A DNA stretch of 64,000 bases from Flectonema sp. DT1601 (GCA_964019425.1 OZ025864.1:311001-375000); one strand, 5' to 3'; counted from the stretch's first letter, positions 20,701 to 30,479 are shown. Program-made: numbers and translations. Notes: generated by a model not told the origin, from the letters alone.

Positions 20701-21760
20701 GAACGAGAAGTGCCAAGTAATGCGTGCAGAACGTACATCGTGGGATGAGCTGACCAGAATGGATTGTTGTCTCAGTGATGGTGTCGGTTGTGCGACGGAG
20801 AAGTTTGACTGTTTCAGCGATTCGAAAGCAATGTCTGATTGGGGAAGTGATCAGGTTGAGTGGTGTTGTAATGAAGAGAACATCGCGTGTTCAGTTGACT
20901 GCCGAGCTGATGCGAACCTTCTCAGTGAGGAGGACAAGGAAGGTTGCTGCAAGTCCAGGGGACTTCACTGCAACGTAACTGAGACGTCAGGTGAGAGTGA
21001 AGAAGCAGGTCCACAGATGGAGGGAAACAACCATATGACATCTTGCCGTCTGTCATTCAAGGGATCGTATTCAAAGATTATGGAAAACCCGAAGAGGTTT
21101 CTAAGAAAGTTAAGAAGAACCATCATGCGAGTTACAAAAGAATCGGAGTCATCGAATGTGATGATCAAGTACGTTGGGAGTCTGATGAAAGACAACATTG
21201 TTCCTGCTAAGGATGTGAGAGAGAAGTGGGGTACTTCTATTCCTTCATCGTGGAACACTGAATTGTTTGCAAAGGAGTTGAGTAAAAACAGGGAAGTGAA
21301 GACTCTCGGACACGGTGTCAGCTCAACCAAAGAACAGCAGTCTGTTGGAGATTCCGGAATGTTCGTTGATTTCGAAGTGACTGACAAGAGTGCCGCTGTA
21401 TTGACTATCTCTGTAACTGAGTCAGGTAAAGGCTCTGGTCTACTTAGAGATAATGGTGACGGCAGCACGTTGATAATGGAACCTGTTGGAAGCGGGATGG
21501 AAACACTCAATTTTCCGAAAACAACAACAAGAGAAGTAACCAACGTGGAGGGAGACAAGAGTAGCAGCAATAACATTTTATACATTATTGTTGGTGTTTT
21601 TGCTTTTCTGTGCTTAGGTAGTGCTCTGGTAGCCTTCACTATCTACCGAAAACAACAAAAGAAAGACACAACCCACTACGACGGCTTCCTTGTTTCTATG
21701 CAAGAACACGAGACCAACAATGTGAATGACAAGACTTCTTCTGAAATAACGAGAGTGTAA
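17739..21760 (+). pseudogene. Cysteine-rich surface protein copy 2, frame-disrupted
   Basis: Tandem paralogue of the gene at 13314. It has the signal peptide MRLLIFCLIASTAYG, 24 units of the 34-residue repeat (core DCSTMKCAAGYVCE), then the same CC-module region, juxtamembrane domain, TM and tail. Units 3, 4, 6, 8 and 16 all lack the same 8 bases (after GGATTCGT, near 18029, 18129, 18327, 18523 and 19329). Each changes the frame, and the first gives a stop after 104 residues. Net shift over five deletions is not a multiple of three, so the C-terminal part (frame of 19313-21760) is not in frame with the signal peptide. The part from 20157 onward is nearly identical to copy 1, but the second cysteine-rich segment of copy 1 (about 0.6 kb) is missing. 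As read it encodes only a short secreted fragment. Confidence 0.75.
17790..20160 (+). repeat. Tandem 102/94-bp repeats (24 units)
   Basis: Nineteen full 102-bp units and five 94-bp units. A 196-bp double unit (94+102) recurs in series at about 18123, 18319 and 18515. A longer multi-unit block (KYNYD, KYNND, KYNND) also repeats at about 18.68-19.2 kb. This shows that the short unit spread by block duplication rather than by independent mutation. Confidence 0.85.
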
Positions 21761-22794
21761 ATAAATATTGGCTTTTACTGATTTTTGATGTACTTAAATA
21801 AATAAACGCTGGCTTAGTGTTTCTTCTTTACAACAACAACGTTCTACGGATGTCGCTTTCTCTCTCATGAGAGATGAACTTCTGCAATAGAAGATTCTCT
21901 TATAAAGTAAACTGTTTAATTACAGGGTATATGAATGAAAGCTATTGCCTCTCATCTTATTGTGATTAAAGGAAATACTGGTGTTATATATGTCAATATA
22001 ACTTTTAGCTAATATATTTATTTGTTTTTTTTTATTCTAACTATCAAACGGTCCCTTTTTCCTTTCACTCTAAAAAAAAAAAAAACAGCCTCTCTGTTGG
22101 TGAGGAAATGGGGTTTGAAATGTTAATGTTTATACACTTTTTTTTTTCTTCCTTTTTTTCTCTCGACATACCTTCCAACACTCGCGTTCTGAAGGTCACT
22201 TGAAAATGATGTTGCGAGTGTGCAGTGCTTGAAAAAAAAAAGCGCGTTATTTTTTTTTCTTTTTTCTTTGATGTGCAACACTTTTTTGTTCGAGGTGATC
22301 CTCATAAGTGAACAACTGTTATTTATTAACACGCGTCACCCTTCCCTCCCTTTTAATATTTTCGAATACGACACGTCGATGATAATTGATTGATGTCATT
22401 CGTGAGAGATGTTTTAACAAAATATTTTGAGGTACTGAAAATCATTTAAATTATTTCACCGCATGCTATCTCTAACTTTCTGGAAATATTTTTTGATGTT
22501 ATGTCGCGACCTCTCTCTCGTTTGTTGTTATTGGGTTTCATTGTTGGTTGTCACTTAATTACTTTTACAGGCTGTTTTTAACAAAATATAACAATATGAG
22601 GGGCTCTGTTTTATATACTTACCGAAAAGGTTGCAAATGATTCCTGTAATATATATTTTTTTCTTTTTTTACTGGTGAGATTTTGGTAGTTTTTTTGCAT
22701 TCGAGCAAACTCAACCACTTCAAATTGTTGTTTAATAAGTAGGTGTAAATTGATTTGTTAGTTTTTTTTAGTTATTTTATGACTAACAGGAGAG
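21761..22794. other. Spacer before the La-motif gene
   Basis: A/T-rich with no supportable gene. The first part resembles the 3' flank of the previous cysteine-rich gene. It ends with a T tract and a GACTAACAG acceptor (AG at 22788-22789) five bases before the next ATG. Confidence 0.55.
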
Positions 22795-23559
22795 ATGGAA
22801 TCGGAAGGAGTCTCTGATCAACGGAATGCACTAATCTCCCTCCTCAGTGACGACAACTATTCTTTAGACGTTGACCTACTCCTAGCAACTGATGAACAAC
22901 GATACGTCCCATGCGAATTAATTTCTAAAAAATTAAATTTATCTGAAGATGAAATACGATCAGCTGCTAAAGATTCTGAGATTATAGAGGTCAAAGAAGA
23001 CGGCAGCGGGATTCGAACAGTGACTAAAATGGCTATAAAATACATGAAGAGAGCGAGGAAGACAGTTGCTGCTTCTCTTGAGAAAACTGACCAAGAATCG
23101 ACTAGAAGCATGGCTTCGAGTAAGAAATCCTCTTTAACTGAAAGAGAGTCAAAATTGTTAATAATTAGGACCGCTGCAGAGTACTATTTTGGGGATGACA
23201 ATCTGCCTTTTGATTACTTGTCTCTGAGGGAATTTGACAAAACTGGAACTTTTCCCCTGTCTTGGATTACTACTGCTCCTAAACTACGAAAATTAAAAAC
23301 AACAGACGAGGATGTCGTCGAATCACTGTTAACCAGTACTAAGTTAGAGATAAAAGATAACCGCGTTACACTTCGTGAGAACTTTACCCCAGTTATTAGA
23401 TCCATAGCAATGCGGACATTGGAGGCTGGTAAGAATGCACACCCATCGCCATTCACAGTTGAAGATGCAAAAAAACTCGAACAAAGTAAAGGAAATAGTT
23501 CTAAAGGAAGACAAAAGGGAAAGGGAAAAGGAAAAGGAGGGAAGGGAAGAATGAAATAA
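22795..23559 (+). CDS. La-motif RNA-binding protein
   Basis: A 254-residue protein with a La motif at about residues 120-198. It has the typical AAEYYFGDDNLPFDYLSL opening and LEIKDNRVTLRE end, the winged-helix fold that La and LARP proteins use to hold RNA 3' ends or poly(A). The N-terminal part (about 36-80, YVPCELISKKLNLSEDEIRS... then GSGIRTV) resembles the second half of another La motif, so a degenerate tandem module is possible. No RRM is visible after the motif. Instead the protein ends in a basic Lys/Gly tail (residues about 233-254) suited to non-specific RNA binding. This makes it a compact LARP rather than a full La protein. It lies directly upstream of the surface-protein array, and only 172 bases separate its stop from the next acceptor. 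Confidence 0.8.
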   Translation: MESEGVSDQRNALISLLSDDNYSLDVDLLLATDEQRYVPCELISKKLNLSEDEIRSAAKDSEIIEVKEDGSGIRTVTKMAIKYMKRARKTVAASLEKTDQESTRSMASSKKSSLTERESKLLIIRTAAEYYFGDDNLPFDYLSLREFDKTGTFPLSWITTAPKLRKLKTTDEDVVESLLTSTKLEIKDNRVTLRENFTPVIRSIAMRTLEAGKNAHPSPFTVEDAKKLEQSKGNSSKGRQKGKGKGKGGKGRMK

Positions 23560-23764
23560 CGGAACTGCTGTTGTATTTCATTTACTTATTTCAATTGTTT
23601 TGGGTAACATATTACTTCGCTAAAGTAATTCAAACTCTCAACCATCGAGTTGTCGATGTTGTTTTAATTATTAGAAAACCTTTCCTGATTACGTTGGATT
23701 TATTTAACTTATCAAATTTTTCTTGCAATAGATTCCACAAAAAACACAACAACCGAAACTAAAG

Positions 23765-24673
23765 ATGTCTGCTCGTGCTATGATGTTGGCGTCGATGCTC
23801 GCCTTGGGTCTTGCTGACACGGATGCCAATGGAAGAGCTGAAGGCGGGAATGAGAGCGGGAACGAGAGATACGAAGGAGGTGCGGAGAACGGAAATGAAA
23901 GGTACGGGAATGAGGGAGCCAACAAGGGGAGAGAAGAAGACAACGACGCGCTGCACAGTCGGTTATTGATCAACGCTGCCTCGTCTGCGGTTGACATGTT
24001 CGCGATTTCCAGGTCATTGGAAACGTTTGCCGTGCAGAATGATAAAGTTGTGCTTAAGATCTACCCGCTCTTCGTGTGTCCGTCGGGAGCTTGTCCGAAT
24101 GGTGTGTGCCCTGAAAAGCAAGCTCTGTTGGCTGGTTTGGGGTGCGTGGTGAACACGCAAGCCCATCCTCGTGTTGTGCCTCTTCAAGCCGGTGCTCCTG
24201 TTCCTTCTGCTGCTTCTGGAACATCTGTTTTAGACTTCGTGGTGCACAGCGCGGATCCGAAGTTTGGGGGAGTGGCGATCCAGAGAATTGAGGCGGCGGT
24301 GACTCAGAACCTGTTGGCGAACCAAGGCGTGACGGGATTCAAACGCATCATGGAGGTCGGTGGTGATGTGGAAGGCGGTAACGAGAACCACGAAGGCGGG
24401 AGAGGCGAGAACAACGAAGGAAGACACGGTGCGGGCGACAGGGATGGAGAGGGCGGTGATGAGGAGGGCGATAAAACGGTTTTGATTGTTGTTTGCAGCA
24501 TTTCCGCCGTGGTTGTGATCTCTGTGGTGGTCGCACTCATTTACTTCTGCTGCTGCAGGAAAACAGAGAAAGATTCCGACGAGGACATCGAGTCACAGAC
24601 CCCTTCCGGAGTGAGAGCTGAAGTGAAGAACATGGAAGTCATGAATGCCGACGTCAACGGCAATCCTTACTGA
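23765..24673 (+). CDS. Array surface protein, 302-aa type (A1-1)
   Basis: Type I membrane protein. It has a signal peptide (MSARAMMLASMLALGLAD), a Glu/Gly/Asn-rich stretch (about 19-60) and a conserved ectodomain (about 62-205). The ectodomain carries the cysteine cluster VCPSGACPNGVCPEKQ and one more Cys (AGLGCVV), then SVLDFVVHSADP and an amphipathic helix, resembling a small alpha/beta domain. A second acidic Gly-rich linker, one TM (about 238-261) and a Cys-rich juxtamembrane CCCRK follow, and the tail carries DIESQTPSGVRAEVKNMEVMN. No known family is recognised. This first copy has its own acceptor (TTCTTGCAATAG, to 23731) and lacks the conserved spacer element found before later copies. 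It differs from the other A1 copies at a few residues only. Confidence 0.85.
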   Translation: MSARAMMLASMLALGLADTDANGRAEGGNESGNERYEGGAENGNERYGNEGANKGREEDNDALHSRLLINAASSAVDMFAISRSLETFAVQNDKVVLKIYPLFVCPSGACPNGVCPEKQALLAGLGCVVNTQAHPRVVPLQAGAPVPSAASGTSVLDFVVHSADPKFGGVAIQRIEAAVTQNLLANQGVTGFKRIMEVGGDVEGGNENHEGGRGENNEGRHGAGDRDGEGGDEEGDKTVLIVVCSISAVVVISVVVALIYFCCCRKTEKDSDEDIESQTPSGVRAEVKNMEVMNADVNGNPY

Positions 24674-24823
24674 TGATGGTTGGGTTGGTATGGAAGGCGT
24701 GCTTATTAGTGAAACGGGAAGCTGTAGCGAGCGCAAATACACACACAGTAACCACAAACTCAAGGCACCTTCCTCTTACGAATTTTGTGATTTTTAGATA
24801 TTTGTTGTTGTTGTTCTACTGAA

Positions 24824-24864
24824 ACTGGTTGGTCACTTGTCTGTCTGTCCTCCAGACCACCAGT
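24824..24864 (+). promoter_or_regulatory. Hairpin in 3' UTR of A1 genes
   Basis: ACTGG-T-TGGTC pairs with GACCACCAGT, a 10-bp stem with one bulged T and a 20-base loop. It recurs after all four A1 genes. A related 7-bp hairpin (GTTGGTC/GACCAAC, 32732-32759) lies after the 87-aa genes. A role in mRNA stability or 3' processing is inferred. Confidence 0.4.
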
Positions 24865-25066
24865 CTAGTGTTGTGGATGCATCCTTTTCATCTGTGAGGG
24901 AGCACTCAACAGAAAAGACAAGTAGTTAATAGTTTTGTATTTTGGTAGCAGTGGAGATAACGTTTTCCCGAAAATATTTTTTAGTTTACTGAAGTGAATG
25001 TAAACAACACCTATCCACCTCTCATAATAATATTATTGTTGCTTTCGATTACTTGAACCGAAATGC

Positions 25067-25516
25067 GTGAATCAGAAATGAATTTTGTGAACAACTTTCA
25101 ATTGACAAAGACGATGGTTCAACATGCTGAACTTCGAAAACAATTTTGTCAGTCGGTGTCCTAGTCCCCGTCATGCTTGCCATTCAGCGAATGACTGGTG
25201 TCGACGACCTGTTGGATGAGCTGGGAACCTGATCGATTGTGTCTGGTCAGCTTTTGACTCTCTGACCGGTCAGTCAAAGTTGAACGGGTGCGACGAGGTC
25301 TGGTTCTTGGATCGCTTGACAGGTTGCCGTCGGTTCATTTTGTTGACCGGTTGCGTGTGGCTGGTGGTCGCCCAACTGCATTTTTTATGTACCTTTTGTC
25401 AGTATGTTGCACAACGATGCAGCTTAATGGTAGAGGCGGTGACGTATCTTTTTCTTCGGGTCGCAGCTTTTCGTTGAGTTGTGGTCTGTCGTCACCGCCC
25501 ATTATTTCATCTCTCC
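25067..25516 (+). repeat. Conserved structured spacer element, L type, copy 1
   Basis: First of 13 copies. Common blocks in order are GTGAATCAGAA; a hairpin CATTC-AGC-GAATG (25181-25193); a stem TTTGAC/GTCAAA (25253-25278) whose loop holds the palindrome CTGACCGGTCAG; TTGACAGGTTG; and a stem GGCGGTGACG (25435-25444) with CGTCACCGCC (25490-25499). It then runs into a CT-rich tract beginning CATCTCTCC. The tract leads to the acceptor ACCAAACAG and the next ATG about 200 bases on. Frames of 110-126 codons through L-type copies begin at GTG and do not persist in the other types, so the element is taken as non-coding. Function unknown; see findings. Confidence 0.7.
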
Positions 25517-25712
25517 TTTTTCTCTTCCTCTCTCTTCCTCTCTCTAATGTGGTCGTTCCCAACTTGCTTCCTCGTATTCTATGTATCGAGGTATTTGAAG
25601 TACTGCACAGGGAACACTAATATTTGACGAGTGTTTTGTTGTTGTTGTTTCTGAAGCTTTTCTTCACACCAAACAGATTCCTCACAAAAAAACACAACAA
25701 CCGAAACTAAAG

Positions 25713-26774
25713 ATGTCTGCTCGTGCTATGATGTTGGCGTCGATGCTCGCCTTGGGTCTTGCTGACACGGATGCCAATGGAAGAGCTGAAGGCGGGAATG
25801 AGAGCGGGAACGAGAGACACGAAGGAGGTGCGGAGAACGGAAATGAAAGGTACGGGAATGAGGGAGCCAACGAGAGGAGAGAAGAAGACAACGACGCGCT
25901 GCACAGTCGGTTATTGATCAACGCTGCCTCGTCTGCGGTTGACATGTTCGCGATTTCCAGGTCATTGGAAACGTTTGCCGTGCAGAATGATAAAGTTGTG
26001 CTTAAGATCTACCCGCTCTTCGTGTGTCCGTCGGGAGCTTGTCCGAACGGTGTGTGCCCTGAAAAGCAAGCTCTGTTGGCGGGTTTGGGGTGCGTGGTGA
26101 ACACGCAAGCCCCTCCTCGTGTTGTGCCTCTTCAAGCCGGTGCTCCTGTTCCTGCTGCTGCTTCTGGAACATCTGTTTTAGACTTCGTGGTGCACAGCGC
26201 GGATCCGAAGTTTGGGGGAGTGGCGATCCAGAGAATTGAGGCGGCGGTGACCCAGAACCTGTTGGCGAACCAAGGCGTGACGGGATTCAAACGCATCATG
26301 GAGGTCGGTGGTGATGTGGAAGGCGGTAACGAGAACCACGAAGGAGGTGAAGGTGGAAACGAAGGACGCCGTGAAGGTGAGAACAACGAAGGACGACACG
26401 GTGCAGGCGAAGGAGGTGAAGGTGGAAACGAAGGACGCCGTGAAGGTGAGAACAACGAAGGACGACACGGTGCAGGCGAAGGAGGTGAAGGTGGAAACGA
26501 AGGACGCCGTGAAGGTGAGAACAACGAAGGAAGACACGGTGCAGGCGACAAGGACGGAGAAGGAGATGAAAATAACAATGGCGCTGCTTTAGTAATCTTT
26601 TGTACCCTTTTAGCTATAATCGTAACCACCATAGTAGCTGCTCTCATTTACTACTTCCGCTGTGAAACAAAGAAAGAAGTGACAAGTATCCTGACTTATT
26701 CAGAAGTCAAAGATGAGAACATGGAAGACATGAATTCATTAACATCTCAAACTGTTAATATCCCTATTCAGTAA
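25713..26774 (+). CDS. Array surface protein, 353-aa type (A2)
   Basis: Same signal peptide, acidic stretch and ectodomain as the A1 copies through about residue 210, nearly base for base. It then diverges. The linker contains three 23-residue repeats (unit EGGEGGNEGRREGENNEGRH followed by GAG), followed by a different TM (ALVIFCTLLAIIVTTIVAAL) and a tail ending in QTVNIPIQ. The abrupt switch from near-identity to divergence suggests gene conversion of the 5' half. The start is fixed by the shared leader and the ACCAAACAG acceptor. It is the only copy of this type in the window. Confidence 0.85.
   Translation: MSARAMMLASMLALGLADTDANGRAEGGNESGNERHEGGAENGNERYGNEGANERREEDNDALHSRLLINAASSAVDMFAISRSLETFAVQNDKVVLKIYPLFVCPSGACPNGVCPEKQALLAGLGCVVNTQAPPRVVPLQAGAPVPAAASGTSVLDFVVHSADPKFGGVAIQRIEAAVTQNLLANQGVTGFKRIMEVGGDVEGGNENHEGGEGGNEGRREGENNEGRHGAGEGGEGGNEGRREGENNEGRHGAGEGGEGGNEGRREGENNEGRHGAGDKDGEGDENNNGAALVIFCTLLAIIVTTIVAALIYYFRCETKKEVTSILTYSEVKDENMEDMNSLTSQTVNIPIQ
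26340..26546 (+). repeat. Three 69-bp in-frame repeats in the A2 linker
   Basis: Three nearly identical 69-bp units encoding a Glu/Gly/Asn/Arg-rich linker. The A3 genes have one such unit and the A1 genes a shortened one, so stalk length varies by unit number. Confidence 0.85.
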
Positions 26775-26922
26775 TCTAAGTGATACCTTTTTAATTTAAT
26801 TAGTACCTTCGTAATATTCATCAAAAAACGAGGTAAACATAATTATTCTTCTGCGGTATTAGGGAATGTTTTTAGATGTAAGTAGTAATTTGTATTTTAA
26901 ATTTTGAATGAGCCCACACGGT

Positions 26923-27262
26923 GTGAATCAGAATAGAATTTCTGTGAATAATTTTAGTTTTGAGCAACCGCAAAAAACTACGCAATCGGTGCCCTAGCAG
27001 TCATGCTTTCCATTCAGCGAGTGACCGATCAGCTTCTTGTGATTCGATTTGAGAACTTTGAATTGATTATGTCAGATCAGCTTTTCGACGACCGGTCAGT
27101 CGTTAGTTGATCAGATATAACCAGGACTGGTTCTTTGATTGTCTGACAGGTTGTTGTTCTTTCATTATTGTTGACTGGTAGCTTTGCAATGGCTACCCAA
27201 TAGCACAACTTGTAGAGGTAGTGACATTTATTTAATTGTTACTGTCCCCATTATTCTCTCCT
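26923..27262 (+). repeat. Conserved structured spacer element, S type, copy 2
   Basis: Divergent version. It has GTGAATCAGAA, a hairpin CATTC-AGC-GAGTG (27011-27023, one T-G pair) and a stem CGAC/GTCG (27086-27102) with loop GACCGGTCA. A stem GGTAGTGAC (27217-27225) with GTTACTGTC (27238-27246) follows and then CTCTCC. Relative to the L type, one base pair of the last stem changes G-C to A-T and three others become G-T or T-G, with pairing kept. It is shorter because the last loop is 12 rather than 45 bases. Confidence 0.65.
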
Positions 27263-27488
27263 TTTTCTTTAGTCCTTCCTTCCCTATCCGAGACTTTCAA
27301 CTGTTGTATTTACGACTTATTGAAAGTCTATCTAGCTCTATTCCTTGTGTAACTCTGACCTCTGAATTGAGTGAGTGAGTCAAATGCATGACACGCGGAA
27401 CACTGATAGCTGTCTGTGGTGTTGATCTTTATTTTCAGTTCTTTAATCTTCCAAACAGATTCCAACACGCAACCAAAACTAAAAAAAC

Positions 27489-27734
27489 ATGTCTTCTCAC
27501 GCAATGATGTTGTTGTCTTTGCTCGCAGTTGTCTTTGCTGATGGTGGTGAAACTGGTGGTGAGGGAAGTGATGGAAATGGAACTGCTTTGATTATCGGTT
27601 GCATGGTGGGAGGTGTTATCTTAGTCGCTGTTGTGATTGCTGTAATTTACTGCTGCTACTGCAGGAAAGCAGTTTCTTCAGGTAAAGATATTGCGTTAGA
27701 AACCCGCAGTGAAGAGAGAGCAGAGAATGTTTAG
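27489..27734 (+). CDS. Miniature array membrane protein, 81 aa (s1)
   Basis: An 81-residue product with signal peptide MSSHAMMLLSLLAVVFAD, about 13 residues of Gly/Glu/Ser-rich ectodomain, an NGT glycosylation sequon and a TM (LIIGCMVGGVILVAVVIAVIY). The juxtamembrane end is CCYCRK, and the tail has DIALETRSEERAENV. It is essentially a large array protein without its ectodomain. The start is supported by the leader after the CCAAACAG acceptor, which begins ATTCCAAC as in the other small genes. Its downstream flank differs from the 87-aa type. Function unknown; it could be a partner subunit or a decoy. Confidence 0.75.
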   Translation: MSSHAMMLLSLLAVVFADGGETGGEGSDGNGTALIIGCMVGGVILVAVVIAVIYCCYCRKAVSSGKDIALETRSEERAENV

Positions 27735-28076
27735 ATCTCTTTCTGTCCTTCGAAATAATTGCATACTTCTGGTGAGTAAACCCAGAGTGACAACTACTCA
27801 TCCACCTCAAGTTATCTTACCTGTTTTGTGCTTACCAACAATGGTAGTAGCCACATCGTACTTCACCTTCCCAACCTCAACTCTATTTGTAAATTCTTAC
27901 TAAAGTTATATTCTCAAACTGTCTTCACAGAAATAACTTCTATTTGGTAATCGACAATGAAATCACCTTTAATTCATTGTTAGGCTACACTTGTTCTTTT
28001 TTTATAGCTACTTTAAACACCTATCCACCTCTCATAATAATAATTTTGTTGCTTTCGATTACTTGAACCGAAATGC

Positions 28077-28526
28077 GTGAATCAGAAATGAATTTTGTGA
28101 ACAACTTTCAATTGACAAAGACGATGGTTCAACATGCTGAACTTCGAAAACAATTTTGTCAGTCGGTGTCCTAGTCCCCGTCATGCTTGCCATTCAGCGA
28201 ATGACTGGTGTCGACGACCTGTTGGATGAGCTGGGAACCTGATCGATTGTGTCTGGTCAGCTTTTGACTCTCTGACCGGTCAGTCAAAGTTGAACGGGTG
28301 CGACGAGGTCTGGTTCTTGGATCGCTTGACAGGTTGCCGTCGGTTCATTTTGTTGACCGGTTGCGTGTGGCTGGTGGTCGCCCAACTGCATTTTTTATGT
28401 ACCTTTTGTCAGTATGTTGCACAACGATGCAGCTTAATGGTAGAGGCGGTGACGTATCTTTTTCTTCGGGTCGCAGCTTTTCGTTGAGTTGTGGTCTGTC
28501 GTCACCGCCCATTATTTCATCTCTCC
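28077..28526 (+). repeat. Conserved structured spacer element, L type, copy 3
   Basis: Nearly identical to copy 1, with all blocks and both arms of the last stem intact. Precedes A1-2. Confidence 0.7.
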
Positions 28527-28725
28527 TTTTTTTCTTCCTCTCTCTTCCTCTCTCTAATGTGGTCGTTCCCAACTTGCTTCCTCGTATTCTATGTATCGAG
28601 GTATTTGAAGTACTGCACAGGGAACACTAATATTTGACGAGTGTTTTGTTGTTGTTGTTGTTTCTGAAGCTTTTCTTCACACCAAACAGATTCCTCACAA
28701 AAAAACACAACAACCGAAACTAAAG

Positions 28726-29634
28726 ATGTCTGCTCGTGCTATGATGTTGGCGTCGATGCTCGCCTTGGGTCTTGCTGACACGGATGCCAATGGAAGAGCT
28801 GAAGGCGGGAATGAGAGCGGGAACGAGAGACACGAAGGAGGTGCGGAGAACGGAAATGAAAGGTACGGGAATGAGGGAGCCAACGAGGGGAGAGAAGAAG
28901 ACAACGACGCGCTGCACAGTCGGTTATTGATCAACGCTGCCTCGTCTGCGGTTGACATGTTCGCGATTTCCAGGTCATTGGAAACGTTTGCCGTGCAGAA
29001 TGATAAAGTTGTGCTTAAGATCTACCCGCTCTTCGTGTGTCCGTCGGGAGCTTGTCCGAACGGTGTGTGCCCTGAAAAGCAAGCTCTGTTGGCGGGTTTG
29101 GGGTGCGTGGTGAACACACAAGCCCCTCCTCGTGTTGTGCCTCTTCAAGCCGGTGCTCCTGTTCCTGCTGCTGCTTCCGGAACATCTGTTTTAGACTTCG
29201 TGGTGCACAGCGCGGATCCGAAGTTTGGGGGAGTGGCGATCCAGAGAATTGAGGCGGCGGTGACCCAGAACCTGTTGGCGAACCAAGGCGTGACGGGATT
29301 CAAACGCATCATGGAGGTCGGTGGTGATGTGGAAGGCGGTAACGAGAACCACGAAGGCGGGAGAGGCGAGAACAACGAAGGAAGACACGGTGCGGGCGAC
29401 AGGGATGGAGAAGGCGGTGATGAGGAGGGCGATAAAACGGTTTTGATTGTTGTTTGCAGCATTTCCGCCGTGGTTGTGATCTCTGTGGTGGTCGCACTCA
29501 TTTACTTCTGCTGCTGCAGGAAAACAGAGAAAGATTCCGACGAGGACATCGAGTCACAGACCCCTTCCGGAGTGAGAGCTGAAGTGAAGAACATGGAAGT
29601 CATGAATGACGACGTCAACGGCAATCCTTACTGA
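28726..29634 (+). CDS. Array surface protein, 302-aa type (A1-2)
   Basis: Second A1 copy, with the same domains as A1-1: signal peptide, acidic stretch, cysteine-cluster ectodomain, TM, CCCRK and the DIESQ tail. It differs from A1-1 by His for Tyr in the acidic stretch, Glu for Lys, Pro for His after NTQA, Ala for Ser, and Asp for Ala near the C-terminus. It is the first gene of tandem unit 1. Acceptor ACCAAACAG and leader ATTCCTCAC are as in the other large genes. Confidence 0.85.
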   Translation: MSARAMMLASMLALGLADTDANGRAEGGNESGNERHEGGAENGNERYGNEGANEGREEDNDALHSRLLINAASSAVDMFAISRSLETFAVQNDKVVLKIYPLFVCPSGACPNGVCPEKQALLAGLGCVVNTQAPPRVVPLQAGAPVPAAASGTSVLDFVVHSADPKFGGVAIQRIEAAVTQNLLANQGVTGFKRIMEVGGDVEGGNENHEGGRGENNEGRHGAGDRDGEGGDEEGDKTVLIVVCSISAVVVISVVVALIYFCCCRKTEKDSDEDIESQTPSGVRAEVKNMEVMNDDVNGNPY

Positions 29635-30029
29635 TGATGGTTGGGTTGGTATGGAAGGCGTGCTTATTAGTGAAACGGGAAGCTGTAGCGAGCGCAAATA
29701 CACACACAGTAACCACAAACTCAAGGCACCTTCCTCTTACGAATTTTGTGATTTTTAGATATTTGTTGTTGTTGTTCTACTGAAACTGGTTGGTCACTTG
29801 TCTGTCTGTCCTCCAGACCACCAGTCTAGTGTTGTGGATGCATCCTTTTCATCTGTGAGGGAGCACTCAACAGAAAAGACAAGTAGTTAATAGTTTTGTG
29901 CATTTTGGTAGTAGTGGAGATAACGTTTTCCCGAAAATACTTTTTAGTTTACTGAAGTGAATGTAAACAACACCTATCCACCTCTCATAATAATATTATT
30001 GTTGCTTTCGATTACTTGAACCGAAATGC

Positions 30030-30479
30030 GTGAATCAGAAATGAATTTTGTGAACAACTTTCAATTGACAAAGACGATGGTTCAACATGCTGAACTTCGA
30101 AAACAATTTTGTCAGTCGGTGTCCTAGTCCCCGTCATGCTTGCCATTCAGCGAATGACTGGTGTCGACGACCTGTTGGATGAGCTGGGAACCTGATCGAT
30201 TGTGTCTGGTCAGCTTTTGACTCTCTGACCGGTCAGTCAAAGTTGAACGGGTGCGACGAGGTCTGGTTCTTGGATCGCTTGACAGGTTGCCGTCGGTTCA
30301 TTTTGTTGACCGGTTGCGTGTGGCTGGTGGTCGCCCAACTGCATTTTTTATGTACCTTTTGTCAGTATGTTGCACAACGATGCAGCTTAATGGTAGAGGC
30401 GGTGACGTATCTTTTTCTTCGGGTCGCAGCTTTTCGTTGAGTTGTGGTCTGTCGTCACCGCCCATTATTTCATCTCTCC
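30030..30479 (+). repeat. Conserved structured spacer element, L type, copy 4
   Basis: Between A1-2 and A3-1; near-identical to copy 1 with all three helices. Confidence 0.7.

Noticed and set aside
19313-21760. Treating the long 3' frame of the second cysteine-rich locus as an independent intact gene
   Set aside because: Its first ATG lies inside a repeat unit and gives no signal peptide, while the protein has a TM and ectodomain that need one.
25288-25620. Open frame of 110-126 codons recurring in L-type spacers (also 28298, 30251, 33181, 36272, 39191, 42291)
   Set aside because: It begins at GTG, has no ATG context or acceptor, and is not open in the S or third types. Its recurrence is explained by near-identical DNA.
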